From: Linnemannia elongata | Taxonomy: Eukaryota; Mortierellomycota; Mortierellomycetes; Mortierellales; Mortierellaceae | Direction: 5' to 3' | Assembly (NCBI GenBank): GCA_036320915.1 | Contig: JAXBDG010000019.1 | Coordinates: forward strand, 434,001 to 498,000 | DNA: 64,000 bases | Part shown: positions 21,137 to 33,666 of the stretch, piece after piece | Position numbering within the stretch: the first letter of the stretch is position 1 | Layout of the letters: every line of letters starts with the position of its first letter | Made by a program: the position numbers and the translations under genes | The notes under the pieces: model-generated | Seen by the model: only the letters and a program-made list of their open reading frames with translations | Told to the model about the DNA's origin: nothing | Databases searched by the model: none

Positions 21137-24100
21137 CTATCCAAAGGTGGCCATAGGAACAGAGATGGAATGAATGTTGACAATGGGAAGACTATTATAC
21201 GATAACCGCGCATTGGCAAGTTGCTCCTTTGTCAGTTTCCGCTGCACGAATCCCGCTACCAGTCCTGAAGACCTCACTGTAGTAGTTGTGGTTCCTTCAG
21301 TTCCTGATCCCGAAGCGTTGGATGACGAAGAAGAGTCGGTCGCGTCAGCATCTGGTTCCTTGGACTGCATCTCAGTCTCGACGGCTTCACGGATCCAATC
21401 TAACAGAACCAATCCCTCAGAACGACCGATCATGACCGAATGGATATCAATCGCGTCCTCCGGGATCCCCTCGCCCATCTGCGGCGTCGCCTTCTTCTTC
21501 GCCTCAGATTCTGTAGTAGTAGATGTGGTGGTGGTAGCAGCGACTTCTTCAGGACTAGGTCCCGTCATCGCAAACGATGTATCATCCCAATTAATCACCA
21601 CTATCCCCCGTGCCCCCGCGGCCTGAGCATAGAACGCCTTCAGGATGAAGAGACATCCCCCTCTGTCGACTACCAAGATGTTATCACGGATCTGTGTAGA
21701 TTGGGATGTAGTGTAGGGGCGGCATCCTTTATCGTTCTCCCTAATGCGGACCAGTCCCGAGGCTGCTGAAGATGGTTGAGATTGCTGAGTATTGGTGATG
21801 AGGTCGGGGTCGACGAGAATAGTCTCGTAGGTGGTTCGGGGAACTGTAGAGTCAGTTTGATAGTCGACAACACTAGGACGCCAGTACCCGAAATCTGCGG
21901 GGGTGACCAAAAAGTCCTTTTCCACTTTTGCAGTGCTGACAGAGTTCGCCGTTGTTCCTGTTGTGGTTGTGGTTGTGGTTGTGGTAGTAGTGGTGGTCCT
22001 TTGGATTCTGAGATGAGCGTCCTGAGCGCGCTGGTACGAATCCCAAAGTGGCTGCATGGACGAATGGTCAACATATACGTTGCAGTTCAGGCTCAACGGG
22101 TGACTTCCCACTAATTCAAATGGACAACAGGTATAAAAACAAAAAACAAAAGTTAGAACATAGTCTACAATTCATCCTACGCATCGTCAAAAGCAAAGCA
22201 GTCTGAAGACCATTGCAACGAAAATGAAGGTTTACCTTTGACGGCGCGATATCCGTTGTGGGTGTCATCATACTGGAGCTGCATCTTGACACCGACGATC
22301 CGATTCACAAACACACCCTTCTTGACTGGTATCACCATCAACTCCTTCAACTTCTGAGCCTCCGCAGATTCACCTCCAGCACCATAAGCGCCTGATGACG
22401 ACGATGAAGACGACGATGCCGACGTTGACGCAGAAGATCCAGGAGTAGTAGAAGGGTCATCATGATAGACAGTCTTCCTTGGCGGTCCAGAAAACTCTAC
22501 AACAACCCTCTCCATCTCCAATGTCGGCTTCTCGCAGTATCCTTTGGGGTCCAGCTCCACCAGATCGCGAGGGTCTTCGCGGTTACCGACCATCTGTCTC
22601 GCAAAATCCGCGTCCGGCCGGTAGGGTATACTCTTCAAGAACGTCTCTGGTGCCTTGTACGCCTGGCACATGGGCCACCGTCGCGCCTTCCTCCCTCCTT
22701 GGGTCCGGTGATGCCTTGAGTTGTGGTAGTGGTGGTTGTCCATGACTTGCTGTTGTGACTGGTGCCTTGGGTACTCATGCCGCCCTGCCGACCAATCGTC
22801 ATCATGTCTAATGTTATGAATATGCTCGCCCGTATTGGCGATGGTGCTGGTACTATTCTTCCTTGACAGGTCCAAGTACTTGTTCGCCAGCGCCAGGACA
22901 TGTCCCTCAGTCGTGAACACAAAGTTGGAATCCTTGAGTTCCTGATGCAAGATATTCTCTTCGTCAAAGAGAAGGTATAGGTACTTGAACGTCTCTGAGA
23001 GTGCAAAACTCTCCATCCTGTCTTCCAACTTCCTGTCAATGACGCTCTTGAGAGATGCCCAACCGCACTTTGTTTTCGTCAGCGCCTGAAGGTCCCGCAA
23101 AATCATCTCGCCGACCTGCAAGTAGAAAGGGTCTTTGGTTGCCTATGAAATCAAAGCGCGTGTGTTAGACTGCTGAATGAAGTCGTAATGTGTACCTAGG
23201 GTAGTAAACAAGAACACTCGATAAGAACTTACTCGGTAGAGGAAGTAGTTGGACTCGACAAACTCTGGGCGCAAGGGGTAGTTGGAAATATCAACGCTTT
23301 GAGAGACAAAGTTGAATCGTTCGGGGATCGCCTGATACTTGCGCCAGATGTTATAATAGTACAGATGGTTCTTGATAGCGCTTTCCAGATCGCCTCCCAC
23401 CACCTATAAACAGCACAATAACAAAATCAAGTTAGAATTCACAGACAGGTCGATCTCACAATGCGATGGGCCAAAAGGACAAACCGAGACAACAAGATAT
23501 TACCTGAACTCCAGGCATAAAAGCCGAGAGACTGTCAACCCAAGTAGCCATTAGACTTCCATCCTCCAGATGCACATGCTTATAAAAGTATTTGGAATCA
23601 TGCAACAAGTTCCTCCGGATCGACTCCTGGGCGGTTTCATACATGTCCAAGTATTCGTCATCTCCAAAGAGAACATATGACTTGAGGAGATACTCATAAA
23701 AGGAATCCGTGCCAGCACCAATTCCTGTCATCATCGACATCCAATTTCCGGTCGTCATATCGATCGTGTTTCCCATCAAGCCAATCTTGGATCGCCTCTT
23801 CCACAGCTCCAGAAGTGCCTTCTTTGCCGCCGCCTAACATAAATCAAGAAATAGAATGTTAGTGGTCAGGCTGCACACAGCCCATGTCGAATGCACATTT
23901 TGCGTCCGCCCAATCATGCACAGACAACAAAAACGACATTTTTTTGGTGCTAACTGTTTCCCCTTACCTCATAAGAGCCATCACCCGTGAGTCGACTCAA
24001 GACTCCGAATTCCAATAGTAAACTTCCTGCACCTGCAACGCATGTCTCGCCTGTCTCACCTCGCAAGACACCTTTCCGCAAGTTCACTCTGGCATAAGGA

Positions 24101-25260
24101 ATCCCCGTCGGTGTGTTCTCAAAAGCCTTCATTAACCGTTTGCCCAGGTCCTCTGCCATCACCAACAACTCGCCCTTGTAACCCTTGACCTGACTTTTGA
24201 ACGAAGGTTCTGAAGCATATAAATGACCCGAAAGCAGAGCGCCCAAGACTCGGATGTTGACCTCAAACACCTGCACTCGACTGTCAATGTTGAAATTCCC
24301 CACATGCCGCTTCACTAACTCGATCGCCTGTCGAAACTTTTCCGGTTCCCGCATCGCCGCCAGAGTATCAAGAGCATCGATCAGCGTCAACGAGAAATCG
24401 CCCAGAACATCATTGACATGGATATTCTTTGGGTTCCGCTTATCCGGTCCTCGACCAATACATGCCACAGGGTTGAGCTCATCCTTGGGGAACGCAAAGT
24501 TGAGGTAGCCGTGGTATCCATGCATAAACATCTCTTTAGCGTCCTCACGAAGCTCCAGTCTCCGGGTCTCGGTCATACGCTCAGTAACGACTTTGCCTGG
24601 TCCCTGTGACGGATCGATTATGGGCGGCAGCTGGCGAAAGTATTGCTGATTGTAAGCTCCTGCGCCACCACCAGCCCGCTGCCCTCCTTGGGCACTATTG
24701 CCACTCCCGCCGTTGCTCGATCCTGCCGCTGCTGCATTGGAGCCTGCTTGGTGTGATGAGGCATTGACGCCGTTTGAGGGTGAGGGTGAAGTCATGAGGA
24801 GCTGAAAGACCGAGAAGACCAATATCAGGATCCACGGCCGAATGCCTCCGTTTCCGTTCCCGTTGGCATTGTTAGCATTGTTGGTTCCAGCTGGAAATGG
24901 TCGTTGCAAGGGTGTCCCCGTCGACGTCGATGTTGTAGGTGTGAAGGAATGTTGCTGAGAAGTTGTAGAAGAAGAGGAGGGTGACGATAAAAGTCGTACG
25001 CTGCGACGAGAGCTTTCTCCTACATCATTTGAGTGTCCTTCTGTGTTGCCAGGATGGCTGTTGGAGGTAAAGGAGTCACTGGTATTGTCATAGTTCTCCA
25101 AGGTGTCGCAGTCCTGGTCATCCATGCCATCTGTTACTGCTAAGGAAGATGCAAGGAGACTGCTTGAAAAGTCAGAAAGCTGGCTGTTGTCCATCAAGTC
25201 TTCCGTTGAAAGGTCATCCTCTGCAAGCTTCAGCCATCCAGTCTCGGCAACACTGTCCAT
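21137..25260 (-). CDS. EDEM: EDEM-type alpha-mannosidase-like protein (GH47) with PA domain, 1224 aa
   Basis: Five exons (25260-23968, 23833-23504, 23403-23233, 23142-22236, 22110-21137) join in frame. EDEM/Mnl1 proteins trim mannose from misfolded glycoproteins in the ER and mark them for degradation. After a Ser-rich cytosolic N-terminus, residues about 140-155 form a membrane anchor (WILILVFSVFQLLM). The GH47 barrel starts near 220 with KEMFMHGYHGYLNFAFPKDEL and shows NDVLGDFSLTLIDALDTL, GETGETCVAGAGSLLLEF, GTDSFYEYLLKSYVLFGD, ETFKYLYLLFDEEN and the FTTEGH motif whose Thr binds Ca2+. The C-terminus has a protease-associated (PA) domain (ILVVDRGGCLFILKAFYAQAAGARGIVV), as in EDEM3. Two low-complexity inserts interrupt it: a His/Arg-rich stretch near exon 4 and a poly-Thr run coded by a TGTGGT-type repeat near 21960-21995. 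A type II anchor replaces a cleavable signal peptide. Confidence 0.92.
21957..21995. repeat. in-frame TGTGGT-type repeat coding poly-Thr
   Basis: A hexamer repeat (TGTGGT, degenerating into GGTAGTAGTGGTGGT) inside the EDEM reading frame. On the coding strand it gives a run of about 13 Thr in the linker before the PA domain. Its unit length is a multiple of three, so copy change would not shift the frame. Confidence 0.8.
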
Positions 25261-25458
25261 GTTTATGAAATGACAGCTGCTGACAGAGGTTGAAGTGTGT
25301 GTGATGGTTGTAGAAGGAAGGGATATATAGCAAGACAGGAGAAAGTAAGGGAAAAGGGGGACAGGGAAAAAAAAGGCAGCCTTGGGCTAATGGATGGCGC
25401 ATCCATAGATCACGTGCGTCTAAAATGATTCCATTGGCTATGAACGAGGGCTATCTCT
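25261..25458 (-). promoter_or_regulatory. EDEM promoter gap with CCAAT and CACGTG
   Basis: This 198-bp gap separates the COG3 stop codon from the EDEM start codon; both genes are on the minus strand. Read in the EDEM direction it has a CCAAT box (25437-25433) followed by the palindrome CACGTG (25416-25411), about 150 bp before the ATG. The pair resembles a bZIP/bHLH-plus-NF-Y arrangement, but spacing does not match the mammalian ER-stress element. The functional claim is weak. Confidence 0.35.
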
Positions 25459-28400
25459 CTAGGTGTCGATAACAAAGTCGGGATTGTTCTTCTTGAGCTC
25501 GGAGCGAACAAGGCCGTTAACCCAGCTGACAATGTTCTCAACGGGGTCCAAGTCCTTCATGCCTGCATGCTGGATCTTGCGGTGTCCCGCCTGCGATGCC
25601 TTCAACGTTAATGCTGGATCGTACTCGTACAGGATCGTGTCGTAGAACGATTGGTACGACTCGATAATGAACGACTATAATTTTTGAGAGCACATACAAC
25701 ACGATGTTAATAATCTCCAAGATCTGAGAACGATAAAGTTATCTCTTCAAATGTACAAGGACGGCAGACTCACTTGGATAGGACGCATCAAAATCACCTC
25801 GGTATTAGGGTCCTTCAAATAGGTCGACAGCTTCCTGACAGTCCACTGAATCCATGGAGGCACACTGTCCTTGAAAGCAACCATGATCCTTTGCAACTCC
25901 TCAGGTCTCGCAAATGGCTTGTCCTTCAGCAACATCGGGGGTCTCCTCATGACGCCTGCTCCAGCCGAAGGGTCCCGTTCCCTCTGAGCTGCCTCAACAT
26001 CGGCACGGATCCTGAACCCAGCAACTTTGTTCATGAACTCTGTCAGCGAGTGCACAGCGGCCTTGCCCATCTCCAAGATAAACGTCTCACAGACCAACTT
26101 CAAATCTCGGTCAATCTCCTGTCGTGCATCCAAGTGACTGTCGATCAGCGTAGGTGTAATCGTCTGTGAAACAGCACCGAACCAGGATCCGAAACTAAGT
26201 AGGTTGGTTCGATCGCGGAATAGGGTCGTAATGGCGTCTGTCATCCTCGAAAAGTCAACCTCCTTCGTCGAGTGCACAAAGTTGCCCTCAAAGGGCGCAA
26301 TCTGCTCCTTAAGGATGAGAAGATGTTTGATCAAGAACAAGTGTCCGTCCACAACTTCCTTGGTCTCCTTAATAGTCGTAGCGGCCTGATTGAGGGAAGC
26401 TAGGCATTTGGAAAGTGCTTCCTGAGAGAGGTCATCGAAGATGGACTGCTCGACACATTTGTAAATCTTGGTTAGAAGCCAAAGTGTCCTTTGCAAAGTA
26501 GGATACCATCCTTGATACATCTCTGCCGACTCGTTGAACTGTTGGAGTGTGGGTGAGGAAAAGTATCCACCACTGAAGCTTCCAGCCAAGGATGGGGTGG
26601 GTGAGGAAACCTCTGATGCAGACTCGGCAATGCTCTCGACATCTGAGGGTCTTTGAGCGTGTTGTGAAGATCCAGTCTTCGTGGGTGTTTCTGAGCCTGG
26701 TGGAAGTGGTGGTGTAACTGCAAAATGCCAATGCGAATTTCGCGTTAGTGCTGGTGAAACTAGAGTGAAGATTGCTTGCAGTTGCATTTAACGTGGTCAA
26801 AAGGCTACCTTTGAGACGTGCGGGGTAGTCCAAAATGTTGGGAGTTGGCTTGAAATTTTGAATCTCAGATCGAATGAACGCCTGCGCCCTGTAGACGAGC
26901 CGATGTTGGGTATCCTGGAGCATATTGCGGATCAAGTATCCGAACGCAAGGTGAGAGTTTTCGTCGACTATTTGATCACAAGCAAAGAAGTTACGCGCGT
27001 CAGTACACGCTTACAATCCAGTCTTGCTTGTCTACTTTCGAGACTGCAACGATGAACGACAACGTACTAGGGATATCAGACTGTTGGATGTTCATGACAA
27101 CGCAAAGCTCTGAAAGAATATCGATCTTGTTCTCATGGATGATCCTGGGGCGCAGGTAGTCGTAAAGATATCCAATGAGCGTATCCAAGTACCCACTAAG
27201 CAATATAATGGTAAGCTATTGTTAGTTCTTGGTCATCGTCAACTGTTGTCTCGCCTACTTTGACGAAGATTCAAATTTTCCAGCCAGGTGCTTACTAGAG
27301 CTCGCTTTCGCCAGTGTTGAAGAAATTGTAAAAGAGCGAGTACTCTTCCATGCAGACAGATGTCAAGTACGCAAGTCCGCTCCGAGCCTAACAAAACGTA
27401 GAGAACCTTGTTATCAGCTTCAATTTCACCCGCATCGATCGAATGGCACTGTCTTTAGACTCCATATTAATTCCAGAACATACAAACTTCAGCTTGTCCT
27501 GTTGGCTTGGTCCCATCTCCTGAATCTTTGAGACAATCATTGGGGCAAGGTGTTGTTGACGAACAGAGAAGTAGCAATTGTAGCAATCGTTCAGCAGAGA
27601 GTTATACCTATTGGTTAAAAAAATAAATGAAAGAGTTAGAAACGAATGCTGCTCTCCATTTTACATTGCTCCCGACATTCCGCGGTGACAATTTTGATGA
27701 AGAAACATACTCTTTGTGCGAGACACATCTCTTTTCGAGTTCGGCGACCAGTGAACGCAAGGGTGGTGCGATAGTCCTGAATTTGACGTAGAAGAGGGCT
27801 GTGGCCATTGCTGGTTTTATCGATTCTCCTTTTGCAAGTACAGGCTTCTTGGACATAACTTCGGCGCTCAAGGCACGCAACTTTGTGATAAGGTGCATCT
27901 TGATCAGCGTCATTCCACGCGTCATACATTGACGAAACCTCATCTGATATAACTCTGAGTCCTTGTACTTGAGCTATGGTTGACATGTAAAGTACATCGA
28001 AGAACGGTTAGTCAGATCAGGTCCTGAAGATCTGTAGATCCTCCTTGCGTAATTTTGTCCATAAATTAATTCCAACGTACGTTTTGTTGGACATAGTCCA
28101 GACACTCGTCCAACTTGTTCAACATCGGAGCAAACTCTGGGCGCAGGCAGACGTCGTCACCTGGCGCATTGAACAACTTTGTAACCGCCTCCAGTTGATG
28201 AAAGTATGAAAGCTTCGACGCCATCAGGTCCGCAAGCGTTTGAAGATTAGTCTATAGCGTTTGAGCAAGACGAGGGGTATTTTGTTAGTATATGGCTAAT
28301 CCAGAATCCTTGTGTTGCTGCCATGCCATCATAGAACGTTTGTTTCCATACTTGCTCCTGAAGCAACTTTTCACAGGCCAGCTGAAGAGCCCTCGTCTTT

Positions 28401-29193
28401 TCCTCTACGAACTCATAGTGACCTTCCAGGCTCTTGAAACACTCCGAAGTCTCGTCGATCTGCGTCAAGAATCCCTGACACGCCTCCTTGTACATCACCA
28501 CAACGGCCAGGTAGTTTCTAAACAAAGTTCAGTTGGTACAATGGATGGTTGGTACACACAGGTGTTTTATCTTGGGAATTTAACGTAGGCGTTGCAACAG
28601 CAAACATACCTGTAGACGTCTTCCTGGTCCCGCTCCATTTTTCCTTCGATTCCCGAGAACCAATCCAAGAACTGCTGAGTTGTTTCGATAGGTGCCATCT
28701 GTTCAGCATCCTGGTCGTCTACTTGGATGCTCTCAATGTTGGCGACACTTCCAAGTCTCGACCTGGGGAGGGTGCCAGCTTCCTTGCCAGTATGTGATCG
28801 GGGTGAAAGGAGATTTGAAAGCTGTGAAGGTGAAGGCGCCGAGAGAAGTGCTGACTGTTTAGTTCCAGTAGCAGTAGCGCTGGCTAGCGAGGTCAAGTCT
28901 GTTGATGAAGCGCTATTCCTTCCGAGCGCCAAGGCTCCAGTCTCGGCAGCCAACTATACATGGATATGGAACAAAGAATGCCAGTAAGCGTAGGTTCCAT
29001 TTCAGTTGCTATCGTATTAAAAGAATGAAGCAAATAAACAACTCCAGAAGTATGAATATCCACTTGCATTCGCAGGGAGGGGTAGTTCTGAGCAGGCGTC
29101 CTTGAGTTCTTGCACGCCTTGACGTTGCAGCTCTGTGAGGGGTGCAATCGCATCCCAGTCAAGGATGCGATGCTGCCGGACTGTAGATGTCAT
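25459..29193 (-). CDS. COG3: conserved oligomeric Golgi complex subunit 3 (COG3/Sec34), 910 aa in eleven exons
   Basis: Exons: 29193-29068, 28953-28610, 28517-28352, 28251-28081, 27973-27711, 27607-27484, 27387-27296, 27195-27068, 26967-26809, 26717-25774, 25674-25459; they sum to 2733 nt in frame. COG3 is in lobe A of the COG tether, which acts in retrograde vesicle traffic at the Golgi. Family hallmarks seen in order are an N-terminal WDAIAPLTELQ, a coiled coil (YEFVEEKTRALQLACEKLLQEQ), the conserved MRFRQCMTRGMTL and LFYVKFRTIAPPLRSLVAELEKR, NDCYNCYFSVRQQHLAP, YLYDYLRPRIIHE, ELC, and QHRLVYRAQAFI. The length is close to the usual 800-900. The first intron begins GCAAGT (GC-AG type). The exon 8 donor was set at CCTA/GTACGT because only this keeps phase and matches family spacing; a second GTAAGC donor lies 52 nt later. 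It is divergent from the SLC25 gene. Confidence 0.93.
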
Positions 29194-29708
29194 GTTGTGT
29201 GTCCGTGTGTCCGAGTGTTCCTTGATGTCGTGTTCTTTTAAGGATAAAGAGTTGAAAGATGATGGGGTGGGACAAGGTTGAACTGAGCTTGTTGCATGCA
29301 AAGAGAACGAGAGAGACGAACGCGAAAAGAGGAAAAAGAGACAGCCTTCTGAGAGTGTGAAGAACGACAGGCGTAACTAAGCTTTAAGGGGTATGCCTCG
29401 TTCCTGAATTGAATCGATCAGTTCAGAAAATGGAACCTCACACCCTGTCCTGAGTTGAAAGTTGGACGTTTCCTACGTCCCACCCGATCAACTACTTCTT
29501 CCCTCTTTCTTCGTTGCATTCCTTTTTCCTTTTCCTCTCTCTTCTCTCCGCTTCTTCACTTCTCACTTACACAACTTGCAGGACCACCACCCCTGACCGC
29601 CTTGATTTCCCGACTCATTCCTTCCCAGCAGCATCAACAAACAGTACCCAACACTCACCCTCCTCACCCACCCTCTGACTTCCAACTTCCAACAAGACTC
29701 ATCACAAC
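29194..29708. promoter_or_regulatory. shared divergent promoter of COG3 and the SLC25 carrier
   Basis: This 515-bp gap lies between two start codons facing away from each other. The half next to the carrier is pyrimidine-rich (TTCCTTTTTCCTTTTCC near 29520), as is common upstream of fungal start codons. I see no clear TATA box and no gene. Confidence 0.5.
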
Positions 29709-31381
29709 ATGCCGCCAGCAGACCTTGACAGGTCAAAAATCGACTTCCAAAAGTACTACTTTTACGGCACAGTTCTCAATGTCCCTCCCATCCTGCTTAT
29801 GTACCCCATGAGGACCGTCCGTCTTCTCCAACAACGAAAGTCCTCCGTCCCGGTCTCGTCCTCCATCTTCACAGTCATCAGGGACGTCCAACAAAAGAAC
29901 GGAGCCCGAGCCCTCTTTGCTGGTGCTACCGTTTTCAGTCTCGGTCTCACTACGACCAAGATTCTCCAGTTTGCGACGTACGACTATATGGCACAGAAGA
30001 CTAAGGAGAACGACTACTTTGAGATTGAGGTTCTGAAGAACCCCAGCGTTCTGAGTGGAGTCCTCGGCACTATCTCCGCAGTGGTCACTACTTTCTTTGT
30101 AGTACCTTTTGACATGGTAAATAAGAAACAGGACAATGCACGGGCTGGGAAAATGAAGAAGAGGGAGATGAGTCTCTATTATGACTCTTTGCATGCATTC
30201 AATTGCTCAGAAACGGAACGAGGCAGGGTCAAGAGGGCTTTTTTTTAGGGTTTTTTTGATTATTCCTTTTCTTTTCTTCTTGGCTGTTGCAAAAGATACA
30301 TCGTTTGTAACGGATGGACGAATGCGGAAGGGAGAAAGGAGAGGAGGGAATTACAAACCCCTTTTGGTCACAATTACGAAAGGGATGGAATAGCTTAGCC
30401 GTAAGGAATGCCCGTGCCTCAAAAAAAAGCCTGCGCATATTTTAATTCTTCCTTCTCTTCCTTTGCTCGGGTGGGAAAACTCAACAAGGGTGGGGTGTGG
30501 TGTCCTCGTGTCATCTTCGATACAATATTTTTATCTCTGTTGCTTTGCTAATTTTATATGCACTATACTTTCAACCGCAAATCTTTTTCTAGGTCTCCCA
30601 ACAGATCACAATTGCCAAGGCAGGAGCTGACGGCAGCATAGCCAGCGCAGCAGTACCACCAACAACAGCCGCATCGGTAGCGCCACCATTTACACCCACA
30701 ACACCCTCACTTTCTTCAACAGCAGTCAAGACAAAACTCCCCATCTACGTCACAGGATCCTTTGAACCTCTCCAACCACCACAACCCATACCCATCTCCG
30801 AATCACTCAAGCTGCAGTTCAAACAAGAAGGGTTCCGGTTCTTGTTCCGTGGGTATTATGCAACACTGATGTCGACAGTACCCTTCTTTGCAGCCTACTT
30901 CCCTGCATATGAATACTCCAAGGTCTGGGTCAAGGACGGCATCAACTATGTGCGGACCATGGATTTCAACAAGGACAAGGATACGCCCTTCCCTCCACCA
31001 GAGGTCCATCAATTGATCATCTCGTCCATCGCAGGATGTTGCGCCTCACTTGCAGGAGTCATGATCTCGTCCCCGAGCGACATGGTCAAGACCCGTATCC
31101 AGACCGAGCAGCGACTTCAGCCTACTAATGGCACCGGCGTCAAATTACCCGTGCCGTCTCTTAAATGGATGGACGTCTTTATGGAGATCTGGAAGAAGGA
31201 AGGGTTCATGAAGTTCTTCTCGGGCACTAAGGCCAGAGCCATCTTGGCAGTTCCTGGAGGCGCTCTCAACTTTGTGATCTTTGACTTTGTCCGATCTGTC
31301 AGCATCATCCGAGATTCCGACGATATGAAGCCGCTCTCTCTCCCTCTCCCCTCCGCCGCCAACAATGAAGCCCTTTACTAA
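29709..31381 (+). CDS. mitochondrial carrier family (SLC25, A44-like) protein, 398 aa in two exons
   Basis: Exon 1 (29709-30116) joins exon 2 (30593-31381) in phase 0 across a 476-nt intron. SLC25 carriers have three repeats of two membrane helices and move metabolites over the inner mitochondrial membrane. Signature Px[DE]xx[KR]-like motifs are seen at each odd helix: YPMRTVR near residue 36, VPFDMVSQ near residue 133 and SPSDMVKTR near residue 300. Only the third is canonical; the first lacks the acidic residue and the second ends in Gln. The pattern of IDFQKYYFYGTVLNV at the start and PFDMVSQQ in repeat 2 recalls SLC25A44, a carrier of branched-chain amino acids in animals. A Pro/Thr-rich insert of about 50 residues sits in the matrix loop after helix 3. 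Substrate cannot be set from sequence alone. Confidence 0.85.
30117..30592 (+). other. 476-nt intron of the SLC25 carrier gene
   Basis: It starts GTAAAT and ends TTTTTCTAG. It is about four times longer than most introns in the window. I see no RNA gene or coding frame of note within it. Confidence 0.8.
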
Positions 31382-31389
31382 GCCTGGGC

Positions 31390-31414
31390 TTTTTTTTTTT
31401 TTTTTTTTTTTTTT
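31390..31414. repeat. poly-T tract of 25 nt after the SLC25 stop codon
   Basis: A pure thymine run starting eight bases past the stop codon of the carrier gene, hence a poly-U run in its 3' untranslated region. Confidence 0.9.
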
Positions 31415-31675
31415 GCTGTAATACTCTTACGACTTTTCGTTCTTTACCCATTTCCTCCTTTACCCCATTTATTTAGTACTGCATTTTCTTTGTCACCTCC
31501 CCCAGCATGTCAATTGATACACTCAACTCTACACTTTTCATATAGACAACACTACCTTTTCTCTCACGACCGCACAAATGCACTTTGTACCCTGTACCCA
31601 TAGACTCTTATCTTCCCCCCTCCACTTACGCTTAATAGCTTTCAGATCCACTCGATTAACAAAATGACACATACC

Positions 31676-31681
31676 AATAAA
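31676..31681 (+). terminator. AATAAA poly(A) signal candidate of the SLC25 gene
   Basis: A canonical signal about 295 nt past the stop codon and before the convergent NDUFS7 stop codon. Confidence 0.4.
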
Positions 31682-31869
31682 CTAGACATAGATTCGACAA
31701 AACACATGAAAAAAAAGGAAATATTCTATTGTTTGGTGTTGTTCGTTGGAGTAGAGAGGAAGAAAAAAAATGGAAAAAGGGGGGGAAAGGGTGCTGCTAA
31801 AAAGCGAGAGGGACATTCTTTTGTAGTCAACTTGTGATCTTGGTATGGCGAGTCGTCGTGTTATTGTAT

Positions 31870-33318
<1,449 letters not shown>

Positions 33319-33666
33319 GGTTGGGTTATTATGTGTGTGAAGTTTGAACAGCTGGAGCGGGAAACTTGAAGGAGAGCGCAGCTCGACAGACGGGCAGCAT
33401 TTTCTGAGTGCCCAAGCCACTCCGAGATGATGATGGTCAATTAGAGAGAGAGGGACGAGGTGAAAACGCGTGTCTACAGATCTCTAATTGAATGCATGCC
33501 AGCCACGTGACTCTACTTTTGACCGCGAACCCATAAAAAACATGAAAAAAGTGAATACAAGTTTTGTTTGTTTCCCTCTCTCGAGCACAACACCGACGAC
33601 AACTTCCTTTAACCGAGTGCTCGCCATTGCATCCCCTCCCGATCCCTCACTGCTGAACAAACAACC
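33319..33666. promoter_or_regulatory. shared divergent promoter of NDUFS7 and the DDT/WHIM gene
   Basis: 348 bp between two opposed start codons. It contains one palindromic CACGTG at 33504-33509, a known site type for bHLH factors such as Cbf1. One such hexamer is not significant by itself. Confidence 0.45.

Larger units (their letters stand above)
31382..31869. other. convergent 3' gap between SLC25 and NDUFS7 genes
   Basis: The gap holds a T tract at 31390-31414 directly after the SLC25 stop codon and an AATAAA at 31676-31681 on the plus strand, likely the carrier's poly(A) signal. No gene is seen. Confidence 0.5.

Noticed and set aside
27015..27068. COG3 exon 8 extended to the GTAAGC donor at 27015
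   Set aside because: That donor ends in phase 0, while the only good acceptor for the next exon (AATAG at 26968) needs phase 1. The donor at 27068 restores phase and the expected spacing between ELC and QHRLVYR.
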